NCBI RefSeq assembly: GCF_035582795.1
Contig: NC_134366.1
Span: 139,710,756-139,774,755, forward strand
Source: Mycteria americana
Taxonomy: Eukaryota; Chordata; Aves; Ciconiiformes; Ciconiidae
Direction: 5' to 3'
DNA: 64,000 nt
Shown: positions 13,004 to 27,086 of the stretch, in pieces
Layout: each line of letters opens with the position of its first letter
How positions within the stretch are numbered: position 1 is the stretch's first letter
Notes under the pieces: model-generated
What the model was told of the DNA's origin: nothing
Seen by the model: the letters and a program-made list of their open reading frames with translations, nothing else
The model's database searches: none
Program-made: the position numbers and the translations under genes

Positions 13004-15038
13004 AAAATCCTGGTTCTGACATAGGTTGGTGAGTTTTGTTTTCAGCTTCATTTTGGGAAGGATTCAATAGTAGAAGCCATTGCACATATCTAGCCTGAGG
13101 ATACCCCACTGAATAATATGAAATTCCCTTGCGATTAGAAAAATTAATTGTACTCTTCCCATATAAATTATCTACAAGCTAAGAGAAGATTAATAAGCTG
13201 TGCTTATTATTTAATCTGAATTTTTTCATATCAATGATCACATGCAAATTAGTGATTATATGAAGTATCAGGAAATGTCATGAACACCAGAATTCAGATT
13301 CATTCCACCTAAACTTCACACCCTTAATTTTGATGAATGCATATAAAAGTGTTGTTACAACGGCATCCCCCTAAATTCAGTGTAGGGGGAAGACGGGCAC
13401 TCCTCCTTTTGTGCCTATGGTGGTACCTCCACGCCTGAGCATGTGCAAGTGCCCCAGAAGGTGATGTGCTGGACATACTGAGCCAGCCTTGTTTTCAAGG
13501 ATTTGGGTATTACTTTGCTGTGCATTGAAACACATCACCATTGTGATGGTCTGTTAAGCATTTGTGCTGAGATTCATCCACCTGAGGCAAGGTGGTAGTT
13601 AAACTGGGAAGGTAGAATTTGCCCATTCCAACAGGTGACTCAGATCGCCAGTCTACATAGTGATGCAGTACCCCCAGAAGTATACTAGTGTTTTGTCCAG
13701 GTACTTAAGGCTCAACTCTCAGTTTCCAATGGAGAGAGTCAGAAATTTACTGTTTGAAATTTGTTTAGTAAAGCTTTTCCCTCTAAATGAAAATCATCAC
13801 ATTTGTAATGGATATCTGAGACAATTGGTTTCTAAAAAATACTTTTTTTTTACCATCAAAACAGAAGAAAAGGCATGGAGAAAATATATCTTTCATTTTC
13901 ATTTCACTCAAAACTTTCCTCAGTAAATGCTTACCTATCTGTTCCAGTGATCAGTATTTATGATACCTAATGAACATTAAAGCACTGGTGAAGTACCTCC
14001 AGGCTTCATTCAATATTCTGTAGATAATCCTGATTTTGACATATCAATATTATGTGGATAACTGTTCTAATATACAAATCAGTCTTGAGACCCTTTTATT
14101 TTGCTTTTTTTGAAGAAAAGGTCTAGTGTAAGGTCTAGTGATAATTTTGTTCTTTTCTTCTTTCTCTTGATTCTATTAATGCTTGGCCTTGCTAAATGGG
14201 TATAAATCACAGTACAATATTACATTAAAAACATTTCTGTATAACTGAATTTGGAGCTGGACTGACTGTTAGAAGCTTTCTATTCTATCTTCCTCACAAA
14301 GAGAACTGTTGAAATGAGATCAGGTTGGTGAACAAATCAGGAAATACTGTGAATTGATTTTTTTGGAAAAACATGACAGAACCCCGATGGTGGAGTGTTC
14401 TAGGTATTTAATCATATTGAATGAACAAAGAATCACCCTGTATGTATTTATTGTACAAGTATCTACCTGAAATCCTCAGAGCTCATGGATTTTTAACATG
14501 GAACATGTGCATTTTCATTGTTATTTTTGAGCTGTTCTTTTTTGCCATTCTCCCATAGGTGGGATTCTTGCAGAAATCAGTGGGGGCTGAGAACATCGAT
14601 GTAATGGGAAGTGCAAGTCTTGGGCAAAGCAGTATGCAGTAAAAGAGAAAGGAACCCAACATGACACAATGCAGAAAAGATGTGTAACAAAACTGTATTT
14701 TCCAGTAGAGTATTTCCAGCCCAGTTCAAATGTCTTATAACTCTATGCTCTTAATTACTTTAAAAAGCACTAGCAATCCGAATTAAGCTCCAGGAATATG
14801 ATGTTTGACTCAGGCTTTCAGACCTGACATAAATTCATTAAATCTTCCAAACCAATCCGCTTTGTTACTTTTGGCACATCTGCAATTTTTTGTATAATAA
14901 AACATTGCATAAAGGGCTTAGTAAATTGCATTTAGCACCATGCCAGCAATGTAGCCCACGACTCTAAATGTTCCTAAATTAAGCCTTTGTCTTTCAGATT
15001 TGAAGATGTGTAGCAGTGATCTCTCTCTCCATATAAGT

Positions 15039-15139
15039 GTACATACATACATACATATGTATATGTGTGTGTGTATGTTTATATATGTGTGTATGCATAT
15101 ATATGTGTGTATGTGTGTATATGTATATTATATATATGA
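15039..15139. repeat. Compound TACA/TG/TA microsatellite
   Basis: About 100 bases of alternating purine-pyrimidine sequence: four TACA-type units, then mixed TATG/TG and TA runs. It is a compound, imperfect microsatellite and a likely length polymorphism. Such alternating tracts can adopt non-B DNA, but no function is implied. Confidence 0.92.
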
Positions 15140-17164
15140 ATGATGACAGATGCTGCATTTAAAATATAAGTGAAGATAAGCTTTACTTGTTCTTCACTCC
15201 AAAAAAAATAAACAATGAAATGGAGAAAAAAACCCAACCTCATAACCAATTTCGGCTTTTGGAAGGATACTTATGAGGAGAGCAAAATGAATTCATCCCA
15301 CTGCACAGAACAGAAATGAGTTAGAAATGTATTTTCACCATCTGCTGCTCTCATGAAATCTAGGGATTTGTAAACGGCAGTTCTGTGTAAGAGTAAATCT
15401 GAGATTTGGTGACTTTGCTGCAGAGTCGGTAATCTTGAGACAATGTTCTGCTGTTTTAGATGTATATTTTGTACATTTTAGATTAAGTATCTGAAAGACT
15501 GTGAGAGGTAAGTAGCCTGAGCGGATATCTTTGTCCTCCTCATCTGTACAGTACACGAATATATGAACAGCTGTGGAGATCGGGAATGAAATCTTTGTAA
15601 GAGAGAGTTGAAATGGTAATTGCAGGTAGTCACAGCCAATACTCCAGTCTCTTGCTTGTGATTCAAATGCTCCCTATCACTGCAAAGTATTATCACTTAC
15701 AGTTGTAAGCAGATGCCTTTTAAAATTAAGCTCACACTGGGGGATGTATTTTACTCTGTTACGAGAGGCTACCGCAAAATCTGCTATGCTAAGTGGCTCG
15801 TTATAGGTAAAGTTCGTGCTTGTACACTGCTTGTACACAACATCTCTCCTGGAGGTGTCCTGGAGAGATGCTGCCCATTGTTCTGAACTGCATAGTTTTA
15901 TCTGTTACAAAACACAAAGGTTTCTGGAAGTCCCCAACTTTATTTTTCTCATGTAACATCCTTATGGTAATGCTGGGAGCAACAGCAGCAGTTCCCAGTC
16001 ATATTTCCTCTCAGAAGGAAGCTGTTGGCTTCCTAGGCGTTATTTATGCATCTTTCTTGGCAGTTAAGTGCTATACAGTTTAAGAACCCCTGGACCAAGC
16101 AAAGTCATTTTACTTCTATTCATAAACTAAGCATAGTATTTTTATCGTTGTTTTATTCATAACCAAACAGCATACGTTTGCATCCAATAACCATTTTTAA
16201 AGTAGGGTAATCAACCCTAAAAATGTGCTAAAGGGAAACTGATACAAGTAACGCATGAAATCAAACTTCTGATCTAACCAGGACCTCTGATGGTCTGGAG
16301 TTGGTTTTATTCTTACCATGAAGTTTTGATTCTTGCAGCCAGATACCCCTGTTCCACAGCTACTTGGGATCCCTTCCTGCTCCAAGCGAGAGTTAACTTC
16401 CACAGCTGTGGAGATTTAGAAAGAAGAAGGTTCTTCATGGAAGGGCCTGAGATGCAACCTTCCCTAGACCTTGAAGTAGCATAAGCATATTTCATGGACT
16501 ATAATGCAGCCCAGATCATTTGGGATTTGGTGACTCTTCCAGAGAGAAGCTAGCAGAGGAAACCTGCTTAGGTGGCCATTAATATTTAATAAACTTGATT
16601 CAAATGACGTCTGTCAACCAGGCGAGCTTCATGGGCATCTGTTGTTCCCTCAGTTGGCATTCAGTTTGCTTTATGTATCTGAGATATGGATCAGATACCA
16701 ATACTCTTGGTTCACACTTCAACACTATAAATAACCATGCATGCAAGCAATTGCTTAAGCTTTCAGCAGTAACATACATGACCCTATAGATATTTGACCT
16801 CTTGTCTGTCAGCATAATATCAGCTGTTCTCATATGTTTCAACTCAGCACTCGGCAGATCAGCTGTAAAAGCCATTAATAAGGCATTTGTATTGAAAGGA
16901 TTCAGAAGTTCCTTTCCTGATTGCATTAAGGTCATTAAGGTTTCTGCTTTTGTAGATGCTGTGGTTAAGATAGATAACCACACACAAATACATGCACAAG
17001 CAGATTATGTCTTCATACACATTTCTGAAGGGGAAGCTTACAAATTGGTAAACAGGAATTTTAATGAACTAACAAAATGTAGTGCAAAGATGCTCCCGTG
17101 AGAATAACTAATAATGTCAGTCTTCCAGCTTGGCAGGCTAGTGGAGAGCAGAGGAAAAGGATGA

Positions 17165-17178
17165 TTTTTTTTTTTTTT
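17165..17178. repeat. Poly-T run (14 T)
   Basis: An uninterrupted T homopolymer in the KCNB2 intron. Confidence 0.85.
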
Positions 17179-20100
17179 CATTTCCGGTTTGTTAACAGGC
17201 TTTTCTTCAAATGGGATACTTAGAGTTTCTTTCTGCCATGGAAGATGTATAAAATAAATACATTATTCATGTTTTCATGGTTTTGGCAGAACTTCTGCAA
17301 ACAAGTCCCTTTCAGGAGGGAAGAGAAGGAAAAGCCAACATTTGTTGGAAATATTATTTGATATTTGTTAGAAATGTGGGAGAAAGTGAATAGAATTAAT
17401 ATAAGCCACTCCAACTAATTGAACTATACAAACTCTGGACCCCTAGACCAGTTTACCCATCTCAAGCCTTGCCCTTGTCTTTGAGGATTGTATTTATTTC
17501 AATGTGGGGAAATGAAAATTATTATTGATGTGATAACCCAATTCTCATTTAATCTAAGGGCACTTTTTACCTTTCTTACTGTTGCAAAAAGGTCTTACAT
17601 ATATAAATCGTATGTAAAACTAATGACCATTGAAAATAATAAACTCTATTTTTTAACCATGTAAAGAGCACTTACTGCTACACAGTGCCCAGAATTCATA
17701 AAGGCCCTCATTCCCTCTAAAGGCACTCATATAAAAACCATATAAAGTAGATAATATGTGGTACTAAGCTTTGCCCAGTAAAGATAGCATCCCCATCTTC
17801 CTCTTTCCATTTTATTTATTGTGTTCATTCAGTATCAAGTTTAATCGAGATCCAGACAAGAGTCTGCCAATTGTCTGTAAAGAGCCCACTTCACAGTGAA
17901 CTACATTCTGCCAGCAGTGCAATGTAAATAGTAGTAAATAAGGAATTATAAAGAAAACAAGCTATCCAATGCCACAAAGTCACGTCATGCAAACCAGTAC
18001 TTTGGTGAGGTAGCGCAGTTGCGGTTAATGCTAACAGTTGGTCCAGTGTGGTGTCATTTCCAGAACCATTGGAAAATTGATAGTAAGAATATCACTGCAA
18101 GTCCTTAGACTGTGGCCAGCACACCCCCGCGGGCCTGTGTGGCAGGACATGAACAATAACAATAACAAACCCTGTCTTTCATTCCTGCGTAAGAAAGAGA
18201 ACCAGCAAGATGCTGTGATTTAAATGGGAACTGATCTCCAAAAGTTTATCGAATGCCAAACATATTTAATTGATCGTCATAAGACCAATGTAAAGTTGGC
18301 AGCTACTGTACAGTAGTTTTTATGTAGAAGTTTTATACAATAGGAAATTTATAGCTAAGAAAAGTGAGGCCGTAGACATGATATTCCACAGCCTTCCCAG
18401 GAGCTCTTTGCATTTGATTCTCTTGAAAATTAAACAGCTTGTATCTAGAAAGGCCACATCGTTTTCAATTTCAGGACCTAACTGTAAGTTTTGATAACTC
18501 ACAGGTCATCAAAGCTTAAGGCAATAGTAATGAAGAACAACAAGGTCCTTTCATAACTTTATTCCCATGAAACTTCTGACATGTTTAATAAAGAATAGAA
18601 AATGTTGGCATTTTATATAAGGTATCTGTGCCTATATATTTGCGGCTTCTTTTCTAACTTGCAAGGTCTAAATACAAGGAAAAGTATGAAAAAATGAATG
18701 ATAACTGTTTAAGCCAGGTATCTCACTGCAAAAAATTTGTTCTGTCACTGAATTTAAAATTGTATTGCTGCTACCATAATTCTACCAGGTCAATTTTTAA
18801 AGTTGGGGGTGTTTTTAAGATTTTAGTTTAAAGCAATGGGGCTCTTATGGCTAGGATTACTGTGGTGATCAGATTTTGAAGCATATCTTGATGTATAAAT
18901 TATTGATCAGAAAAGTATATATTATGCTGGTAATGTTACAGCCACACAAATATATTCTTGTTTTAGCCACTTGGTCAATTCCAGCATTGTCAGCCAGCAA
19001 AAGGCATATTAATTTATGTGACATTATCAGAGCAGTATTCCACATGCCTTAGTAGGTCTTATCTACCTCTAATTTTTATGCTTCAGTGCATCTAAATAAC
19101 TTGAAATTTACCGTCTTGTGCAAAAAACCCAGTAATTACTGTATAGAGTGCAGAAAGAGGAAACTTAAGAAACAGCTAAAGGCTCACTCTTTTGAGGTAT
19201 TTCTTAAGACACAGCAAATTGAGGGAGGATTTTGATCCCTGACACCTGCTTTACATGGGCCTTTGGCTCATGAAGTTAGTGAGGATATTCCAGCTGAGTT
19301 CTGTGGATCTGGATAAGCATTTTTGCACTGCAGAAATATATTAAACCAGGTATAGTAAATTCATTCACAGCAGACACAGCATGCTGCAGTTTAATCTCTT
19401 GTCACCAATGGACCAAGGCTTACATTGCTTAAGTGCTAATATGCTAATCCCAACTTCTGGTACCAAGAGGTTAATATGATGCCTCTGCTTTAGTAATTAT
19501 CACTAAGACCGACTTACACATTATGGAAAATTGATGAAACTCTTTAGCAATTGCAACACCCTCTGGAAAAAATATACAATTAATTCCTAAACTAAATCTG
19601 ATAAGCAAATAATTTAAGTCATTTGTCAAATTCAAAAGCAATTGGTAACTCCAAAATAAATATTGCTTTTCTTTCCAGCTACAGAGTTAGAAACTAAATG
19701 AATTTTAATAAAAGAACAATGCTGTGTATTGGAGAGGGGACTGCGGCTTTTTCTGTTTGACAGGGTATTTCAGAGGAGACATGTTTTCCTTTGATGTGAA
19801 GAAAAGAATCCTAATCCCTTTCATCCCAGCTCCCAGATTTGGTGTGCAGCTAGTGATCCTACTAACATTGCTGATGTTTAAAACGCTTTAAATGCATTTT
19901 GTTTTGCACGTTTTCATGTTAGCGATGAAGTTCATCATGTTGAAAGACTACCAGTAAGTGGAAGGATCGGACAATGAAAGTCCATCTGTTATTCACTTTC
20001 TCTACTGGCACCATTTTACTGTTTGGATCTCCGATTTCCACTGAGAGAGATTTGGAAACTGTATTCCTCTTTTACGATTTCTCATGCCTTTAGAGGAATT

Positions 20101-23100
20101 TCTTACCCAAACCATGCTGCTCTGAAACAAGCCTCCTGCTGATAAAAATCCATAGAAATTGTTTTTTATCTTGTTGAGGTACATATAGCATGCATCCCCC
20201 AACAGATGCATTAAGTATGCACAGTAACATCACACAGTTGCTATATGAGTGCTTTCTCTCATAAATCAGATTCAGTGTCAGATTGTAGCTATAATACGTA
20301 CATTTGAAAATGTGTTCGTGACAGGGATGAAAATGTCTGTCCTGGCTGAGCCCCAGCACATAGACAGGTCACTCAACAGTCCCTTCCATTTCGGAAGTGT
20401 CAGTAGGGGCACCTACAGCAAAAGGGCCCTGTGCAGACATGGTGGTCACAGGCAAATCTAAACATCCTTGTTCCTGCTTTTAGACTTCAATGTTTTGTCC
20501 ATATGGCTCTCCTGGAGTGTATTATCAAGAATATTGGTCTCATCTCAGAGGGAGGTGATTACCTGCCTCCAGAAAGAGCCTGGAGGTGAACCAGGATTTG
20601 GAAATGAAGCAGGGAGCTAATCATTTGAGCATAAATGTATCCAAAAACAGTGATGTTAAGGCTGATGGAGGATGGTATATTTCCCTCATTCACTGTGAGT
20701 TAATATAGTCCCGTATTTCTAAATAATCGCAGTCTCATGTCAAACTAGATTCCTTTTGAATTATTACCATTAAGACAGAAGATGAGATATTATGGGTTCT
20801 GTTAGAGGTAAATATAAACAGGAGCTCAAAGATGAGTGTTTTCTTAGAAGCTGAAAAATTCAGTTCACAGCTCAAGATCCCAAATTTTGAAAAGAACCTC
20901 AAATATTCCTATGTTTTGACTCCTTAACCTCCACATCACATGCATTTCTGCATCTTGTATGACAGCTAATGCAGTATTGCCATTTATTTGCTTTCAAATT
21001 AACATTAACTTTTCTGTCATAATGTCAAACGTATTGCACTGGAGGCAACAAATCACCTCCCTCCCACTTCTTATCCTTTAAAGGAGCATGGGACAATTAT
21101 AGGAGCATGCACTTCCATGACTACTAAGATAAATCATTTTGCAAAAAACCCAAACCGCAGCCATGGTGCTGTTGCCATGTTTCTATTAATAGCAGTGAAA
21201 TACATCAATGTCAGTTAGCTTATAGGTGTAGAAAAACAGGTATTTTCCCATAAAAATGTGTTTCTCATTAGATTATTTACAGAAAATTACTTGGGCATGA
21301 AAGACCCAGAATAAAGCAGAAGCAATTATAATCTGCAAGATCAATAATAAATAATCCTTTTGAAAGGACATAGCTGTATGTTTACATCTCAGAGAAACCA
21401 TACGTAACAGTATATAGTAATATGACATATATTCCTTATACACAGTGGTTCCAGTTTATTCCAGGTGTAACTGACTGGTGCCTGAATTATACTGTCCTTT
21501 TTGAGTCCTGCCATGATTCTCTGTAAATTACTACAAGTCACATGGTTTTGCCATATATATTCCACAGTAAAATATTTTTCAAAAATATTTCCTTTGTTTT
21601 GATTAGCACTTCTGACTGAATAATAACACAAATTTTTGTCTTTATGACTTTCTCATGCAGTGCTATCCCTTATCATAAAGATCGTGCAAAATAAAGAATC
21701 ACATTGACCCTACAGCAAATTTTTCATTTCTGGTGGTGGTGGGTTTTTTTATGTGACTTTCAGGAAGTAGAAGTAGATGTAATCAGTGTGTAGATAGAAG
21801 CAGTTGTAAATACCCCAAAGCCTCCATTCCAAATCTTTATTGTAAATTGCTAGATGCTGGCAGTTAAAAGAATATGTATTATGAAAATAATATAATGTAA
21901 AAGAATATAAGTATTATGAAATTGTCAGCTACAAAAGATCCTTCCTGAGGCATAGCCAGAGTATAATCAAAGAACCATGTTCAAGGGTTCTTTGAAGATG
22001 AATTTTATTATCCATAACCTTGCTGCAAATAGCTGCATTATAGCTGTTCATACCTGCAAATTTATTTTCAGGTTTATTTCTTGTCTTAAGCTTGATTGAG
22101 CTGTAGAAAATTTGCTGTATAGCTGCAGTCATGGAAACCTGTGGGGTTTCTGTGGCCTGGCCATCAGTTTGACAATCAGGAAGATTCAACAGACAATTTG
22201 GTCCTTCTTTTGCAACTATTCAATGCTGGTTTCCCCTTCTACAGTCATCTCCTCATTGTCCACACATTTGGGGAACAGCTGTGTCTAATAATAAGTCATT
22301 TCACAGTAAGGCCTGATATTTCCTTCTACTACTTCATGTTCTGCTTCGCTCGTACAAATGGCCACCCTCTGAGGAGGTGGAACCAGTGACACGGGACGAA
22401 TGGCTCTTAGAGACTGGCCATCCGTGCCTCTCATCACAGTGCATTTGGAGCATAAATGTGGACTAAAAAGTAGCTCACCTATAGCTTCACTTAACAGTAG
22501 GAGAAACAGCCACGGTGTGTGGAAGTGTGAACACACAGGGGAACTCTGTAACACATCATTTGTCCCTGATGCAGTGCTCCCTCCAGCTGGAGAAGTTCTG
22601 TTTCCAACATAGACCTGGGTCTCAATGGCAAAAAAAAGCCCCAGTGTACCGCTTTGGTTCATGTGGGCACAGCTGTCATATATACTAAGCAACATTTTTC
22701 TCCTCTAAGGTAATATGCTTATGAAGTTTAATTAGTGTGAGGCACAGCCATAAATCCTAACAGTTTCTGTAGGGATTTCTACCAAGGGAGCACCTGAGCA
22801 GGATGGAACAACCCACAAACAAAAAGCTCTGATGCAGTTCAGGGCTCAGTGCCCTAGAGTTTTTTCTCTCTGATGAGCTAATCCAGGATCTCAAATATAA
22901 AGACACCGAGGAAAACATCCAAAAAACTAGGTCCTGATATTAAATGTATGGACTACTGCCATAGGACAACAAGGGTAAAGCCAAGAAACAATTAATAAAA
23001 ACCGATCACGTTCTTAGACAATTCCTAAAATTCAAGAAGTTATAATTTCTGAAATTATATATCTTATTTTTATATGTATATAAAATAATATAATTTGAAT

Positions 23101-23148
23101 ATAATTTTAAGACTGCTTATCTCTTCTGTAAAGATTTTAGAAACATAA

Positions 23149-23169
23149 ATATATATATATATATATATA
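23149..23169. repeat. AT dinucleotide microsatellite
   Basis: A perfect AT run of about 10 units, embedded in roughly 120 bases of very AT-rich sequence starting near 23055. Confidence 0.9.
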
Positions 23170-26100
23170 CTATATGTTTTGCAAATGATGAGGAAAATAC
23201 AAATGTCTGAATAGAATTGCATCACACTGATATTTTCAGTTAGGTGTGAATGTTTCAAATCACCTACATTATTACTCCTGAAAGCTATAGATACAGAAAT
23301 AATATTATCTTACACATTCATGAAGCAGAGAAGATAATTCATCTATCACAACTTGGAATTTCCTGAGGCATTGTGTAGAAATCGAATACTCCATACTGTT
23401 CTGTAAGCTTCTTCAGAGAGCCTTCCCATGTGATAAAGCTGTACTAAATTTATTACATTTTTAGATGAATGTCCATAGAATCTCACCCATTCCTCTTTTG
23501 TCCTTTTAAAATCCTATAGGGCATTTCCATAAGGATGATTTTTAAAGTTGCTTAGCAGCCAGAGCTCTCACTAAAGCTTCCAGGGGCTTAGGTTGGTCAG
23601 AAAATCAGCAGGCTATGCCAAGAGCATTAAGACGGCATTTTGACATTCACATATATTCATTCCATGGGAAACAAATGGTTTTTTACTAAATATGTGTTGT
23701 GACAACAGGAATATTGTGTCCTTGTCAACAACTGCATGATAAAACAGAGACATCTACTGGTTAAAATACAAAACAGGAAAAATATCAAAACATCTTTTGT
23801 GGAACACTAGACCAAGGCTTGTCTGCCTTCCTTCCTTCGCTTCCTCACTCCACTGCTGAGGTCCAAAACCTGCTCTTTCTTTACGCAGACAGCCTTCTTC
23901 CCTTGGTGATCAGCACATTCCAAATAAAGCTTACCAACATATTCAAACTCCACTTGTGCACTCTGGTTAAAGGCAACAGCAAATTTCCCTTTGATTTCCT
24001 GAGAACAAAACCAGGCCTTGTGACATAGGTAGACCGCGAGTGTTTGAAGCCACATTTATATGTGACCAGACAAAAGCAGTCTTTTCTGTAGAGCAGTGAA
24101 TATGCAGCCTGCTTCTGCCCAATCCACAGTTTAGGAGAAAACAGACATTCCTTGAACACCCTATTCAGCACCTGCCCAAGTTTTTGTGCTAAAAGCGGGG
24201 TCTAAAATACAGCCCTAAATTGGAAAGTTTGCATAATTTAAAGGCATTTTCCTATCTAGTATGCTGTTAGTCTGAGCTCACACCAGCATGCGCAGTACCT
24301 TTTAATAATATTTTAATAATAGATAATATATTCTATGCATCAGATCTTTATTCAATTACAATTTGACCTTTCTAAATATGATGTGAGGACATTTATGTAT
24401 TTGTTTGAAGAGCATTGGTACTCTGTGGATGTGTTACAGAATACATTACACCTTAATAAAGGCTTGAAACTGGAGTATTACAGATGAAGTTTCAAAAGTA
24501 ATTCTGGAAGGACATCTAACATAAGGAAAAGTTTCTAACCCAAATTCTGCATGTGAACTCTGTTGCTCAGCATCCAACCAGGCCAAAGAACTGTTCTCAA
24601 TCTAATGCCTACCTTTGCAAATTTTGGCTCTGTAGCCACAGCAGGAGGTAAAACTCCCAGCAGCATAGCTTTCAAAGTCACTGGAGAAAACAAGCATTCT
24701 TACCATGTGAAAGACAAACTTGAAAAGGAGGGTAAGGAAGTCTACTCAAAATACGTAGCTCTCTTCCCAGATCCACCCCATCAGTCTTGTCATGGTAGCT
24801 CTACCAGCAGTGTGTTTCCATGGGTTAAAAAAAGTCCAAAATAGGAGCACTCCAATAAAGGTTGGCCATCCTCTGCATCAGCTTTCAAAGAATCTGACTC
24901 CATCTTTTCCTGAATGTTTGGAATTCCAGGAGCTGCTGAAGTTGAAAGACTAGAAGTTAATAATCACTGGATTCACTACCAGTAATAGCGATAAGATCTG
25001 ATTATATTACCTGCTTACATTATCTGATAGGGTCAGGATGTCCAGGATGAATATTTATTACACCTTCAGAGGCTCTCTGAATCTGTGTCTAGTTTAGGCC
25101 TTTCTTAAAGTATCCTGTTCCACCAAGCTGTCTAATGCTCTGGAGTGCCATTGTAGCTGTCAGTGGCATTCTTCCCATTCTTCCTGAACTACATCCTTTC
25201 TAACAGAGACAAGATTAAGGCAAAAATGTTATAAAAGACCCATCATCCAAATTATTTGTGTTAGGCTAACTCTCACCCAACTAATTTAATCAGCTCTCCA
25301 GCTGCTTTGGATCATGGTAGGGGAAATCAGAGGTTGAGTTCCATGAGTTTATTCAGCAGACTGCTTTCTGCTGTAGTGTTATTCCAAACAGCCCTCACTT
25401 GAGTTTTCCATCTGATTTCTGATGGGGAAAAGGAAGAAAGAAAGGAAAGCCACCTTACAGTTAGTAAAAAAGAAGACAGTTAAGATATGCAAGCCTTTAA
25501 CTACACATGACTGTATTGCAAAAGAGGAAACAACAGACTGGATTCATTTCCCTAACAATTTCTCTGATTCCACAAGTGTGGGAAATATTGGCATAAGCTT
25601 TATATAAACCTATAGATTGATGTAGACGTTTTATATAGAGCTGCAGTTCTGAAATATATATAGAAATTGACATGAAGCCAAGAGAGAAAAATTATTTTAA
25701 AAGTGTGAGTAAAGATTATGTCTGAATTTTGTGCCTGTCATAATTTCAAGTAAAGCTGAGTAGCAAATCTCTTTGATAGATAATGGCAGTCTTCAGGTGG
25801 GAGGTCATCCTTACTCACTGTGTGATATCACTAAAAGACAGTCTCAGTTAATGGTAAAAAGAGGATAGAATGAGAATAGTATAAACAATAATCTTAATAT
25901 GGTTGTCAGCAAATTAGACTCAAGTGTATAGTCCTGGTTAATAATCTGAGGTCTCAGCTGTAAACAGATTCCATTAAAACTAAATGGCAGGCACAAACAG
26001 TGAGAACCAAGAAATTTAATTTCTAATTTCCAAAGCATTTCTTTTTGAAATCAGTTACATCCAGCTTTCTAAGTTGAATGTTAATATCAAAATGAGTAGT

Positions 26101-26392
26101 GTCAGAATAAATCTGTACATCAGGTGTGTTGATTCTCCCCATTATATCCATTCAACAGCCTATACTAGAACTTCTTGGAGCTAAACAACTGGTTTGTGAT
26201 TTTTCATTCCCCCTGCTTGTTTAGCTCCACCATGATTTGCCAGGTGTTTTTAGTCACTTATTTGATGGAGACATTTTCCAGCTGACTCCAATGGTATTTT
26301 CTCTGGGAAACAAATATTGTGCCAGCATTATCTTTATTTTGCCAGTATTCTATTTATAAACCTTATACTTCCCCTACCTTCATGTATTTAAG

Positions 26393-26435
26393 GCGATAGG
26401 ATAAAAGGGATGGGCGCACCCTTTTATCCTATCGC
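26393..26435. repeat. Perfect 17-bp inverted repeat, 9-base loop
   Basis: The arm at 26393-26409 (GCGATAGGATAAAAGGG) is exactly complementary to the arm at 26419-26435. The two are separated by the 9 bases ATGGGCGCA. The structure could form a hairpin in DNA or RNA. It lies at the sharp left edge of a GC-rich block inside an AT-rich intron. It does not resemble a bacterial terminator context or any vertebrate RNA gene I recognise. Confidence 0.95.
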
Positions 26436-26580
26436 ACGCCCTTTGCCGAGGGCCCGCGTTCAGCACCGGGGCGGGGACAGCTCCCGGCCCCGCCCCGCCC
26501 CGCCCCGCCCCACCTCCTTTGCGCTTGGAGATCACCGCCTTCTGGGCGGTTGGGGCAGGGCTGTTGGGGGGGTTCTTGAA
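26436..26580. promoter_or_regulatory. Isolated GC-rich block with CCCCG run
   Basis: About 145 bases of strikingly GC- and CpG-rich sequence within AT-rich intron. It contains GGGGCGGGG near 26469, then four CCCCG units plus CCCC at 26488-26511, which are overlapping GC-box (Sp1/KLF-type) cores. A G-rich stretch with GGTTGGGGCAGGG and a run of G follows near 26548-26571. The minus strand of the CCCCG run fits the G-quadruplex pattern. It could be a small CpG-island promoter of an unannotated transcript, an enhancer, or an inserted sequence. No coding potential is recognised. Being regulatory is an inference from composition only. Confidence 0.45.
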
Positions 26581-27086
26581 AATGAAATTCCTAGTAATTA
26601 AGCCAATGTTTTGTGCGTGCAAGCAGTGCAGAACAGATCTTGCATATGGTCTGCTGCGCGGAAGAGTTGGAAACTGCAAGCTCTTTGTCGTGATTCAGAT
26701 GGAAATTTTGAAGATTCTAGCACATTCCTCTCACTAATAATAATCAGCTTCCGCTACGAAAATTAGACAGCTAGTACAAAACACAACCTAAACATAAGAA
26801 ACCTGCCAGCTGTGATTATCAAAAGGTGTAGAAAACTTCTGAATGAGGACACGCAGGGACTTCACTAAAGACATCTCATTTACTTTTGATAAATTTAGCT
26901 GACTTTTCTTACACATATGGGCAAATTTTTTCATCTAAAAATAATATGTAGGAGGTCAAGAAGCTCTGCAAACATAAAGCTATTTTATAAATAAAGCCTT
27001 TAATGTGACTCTTGAAGTTAATGTTTTGTGTTTACCTGTAATGCGGATTTAAATTTCTCCCATTTATACACAGCAAATAAAGCTTT
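26581..27086 (+). other. KCNB2: KCNB2 intron, no feature seen
   Basis: AT-rich intronic sequence between the GC-rich block and the CR1 fragment. No gene or repeat is recognised. Confidence 0.7.

Larger units (their letters stand above)
13004..26392 (+). other. KCNB2: KCNB2 last intron, middle part
   Basis: AT-rich intronic DNA with no recognisable exon, RNA gene or full-length transposon. The longest open frames (127 codons at 16600-16983 and 136 codons at 22285-22695, both minus strand) resemble no family I know and overlap open frames on the other strand. Microsatellites in this stretch are listed separately. Conserved non-coding elements may exist but cannot be recognised from one sequence. 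Confidence 0.75.

Noticed and set aside
16600-16983. 127-codon minus-strand open frame
   Set aside because: No familiar motif, overlapped by open frames on the + strand (16595-16789 and 16802-17101); likely chance in a stop-poor stretch.
22285-22695. 136-codon minus-strand open frame
   Set aside because: No recognised domain and no supporting context; an overlapping + frame exists at 22400-22612.
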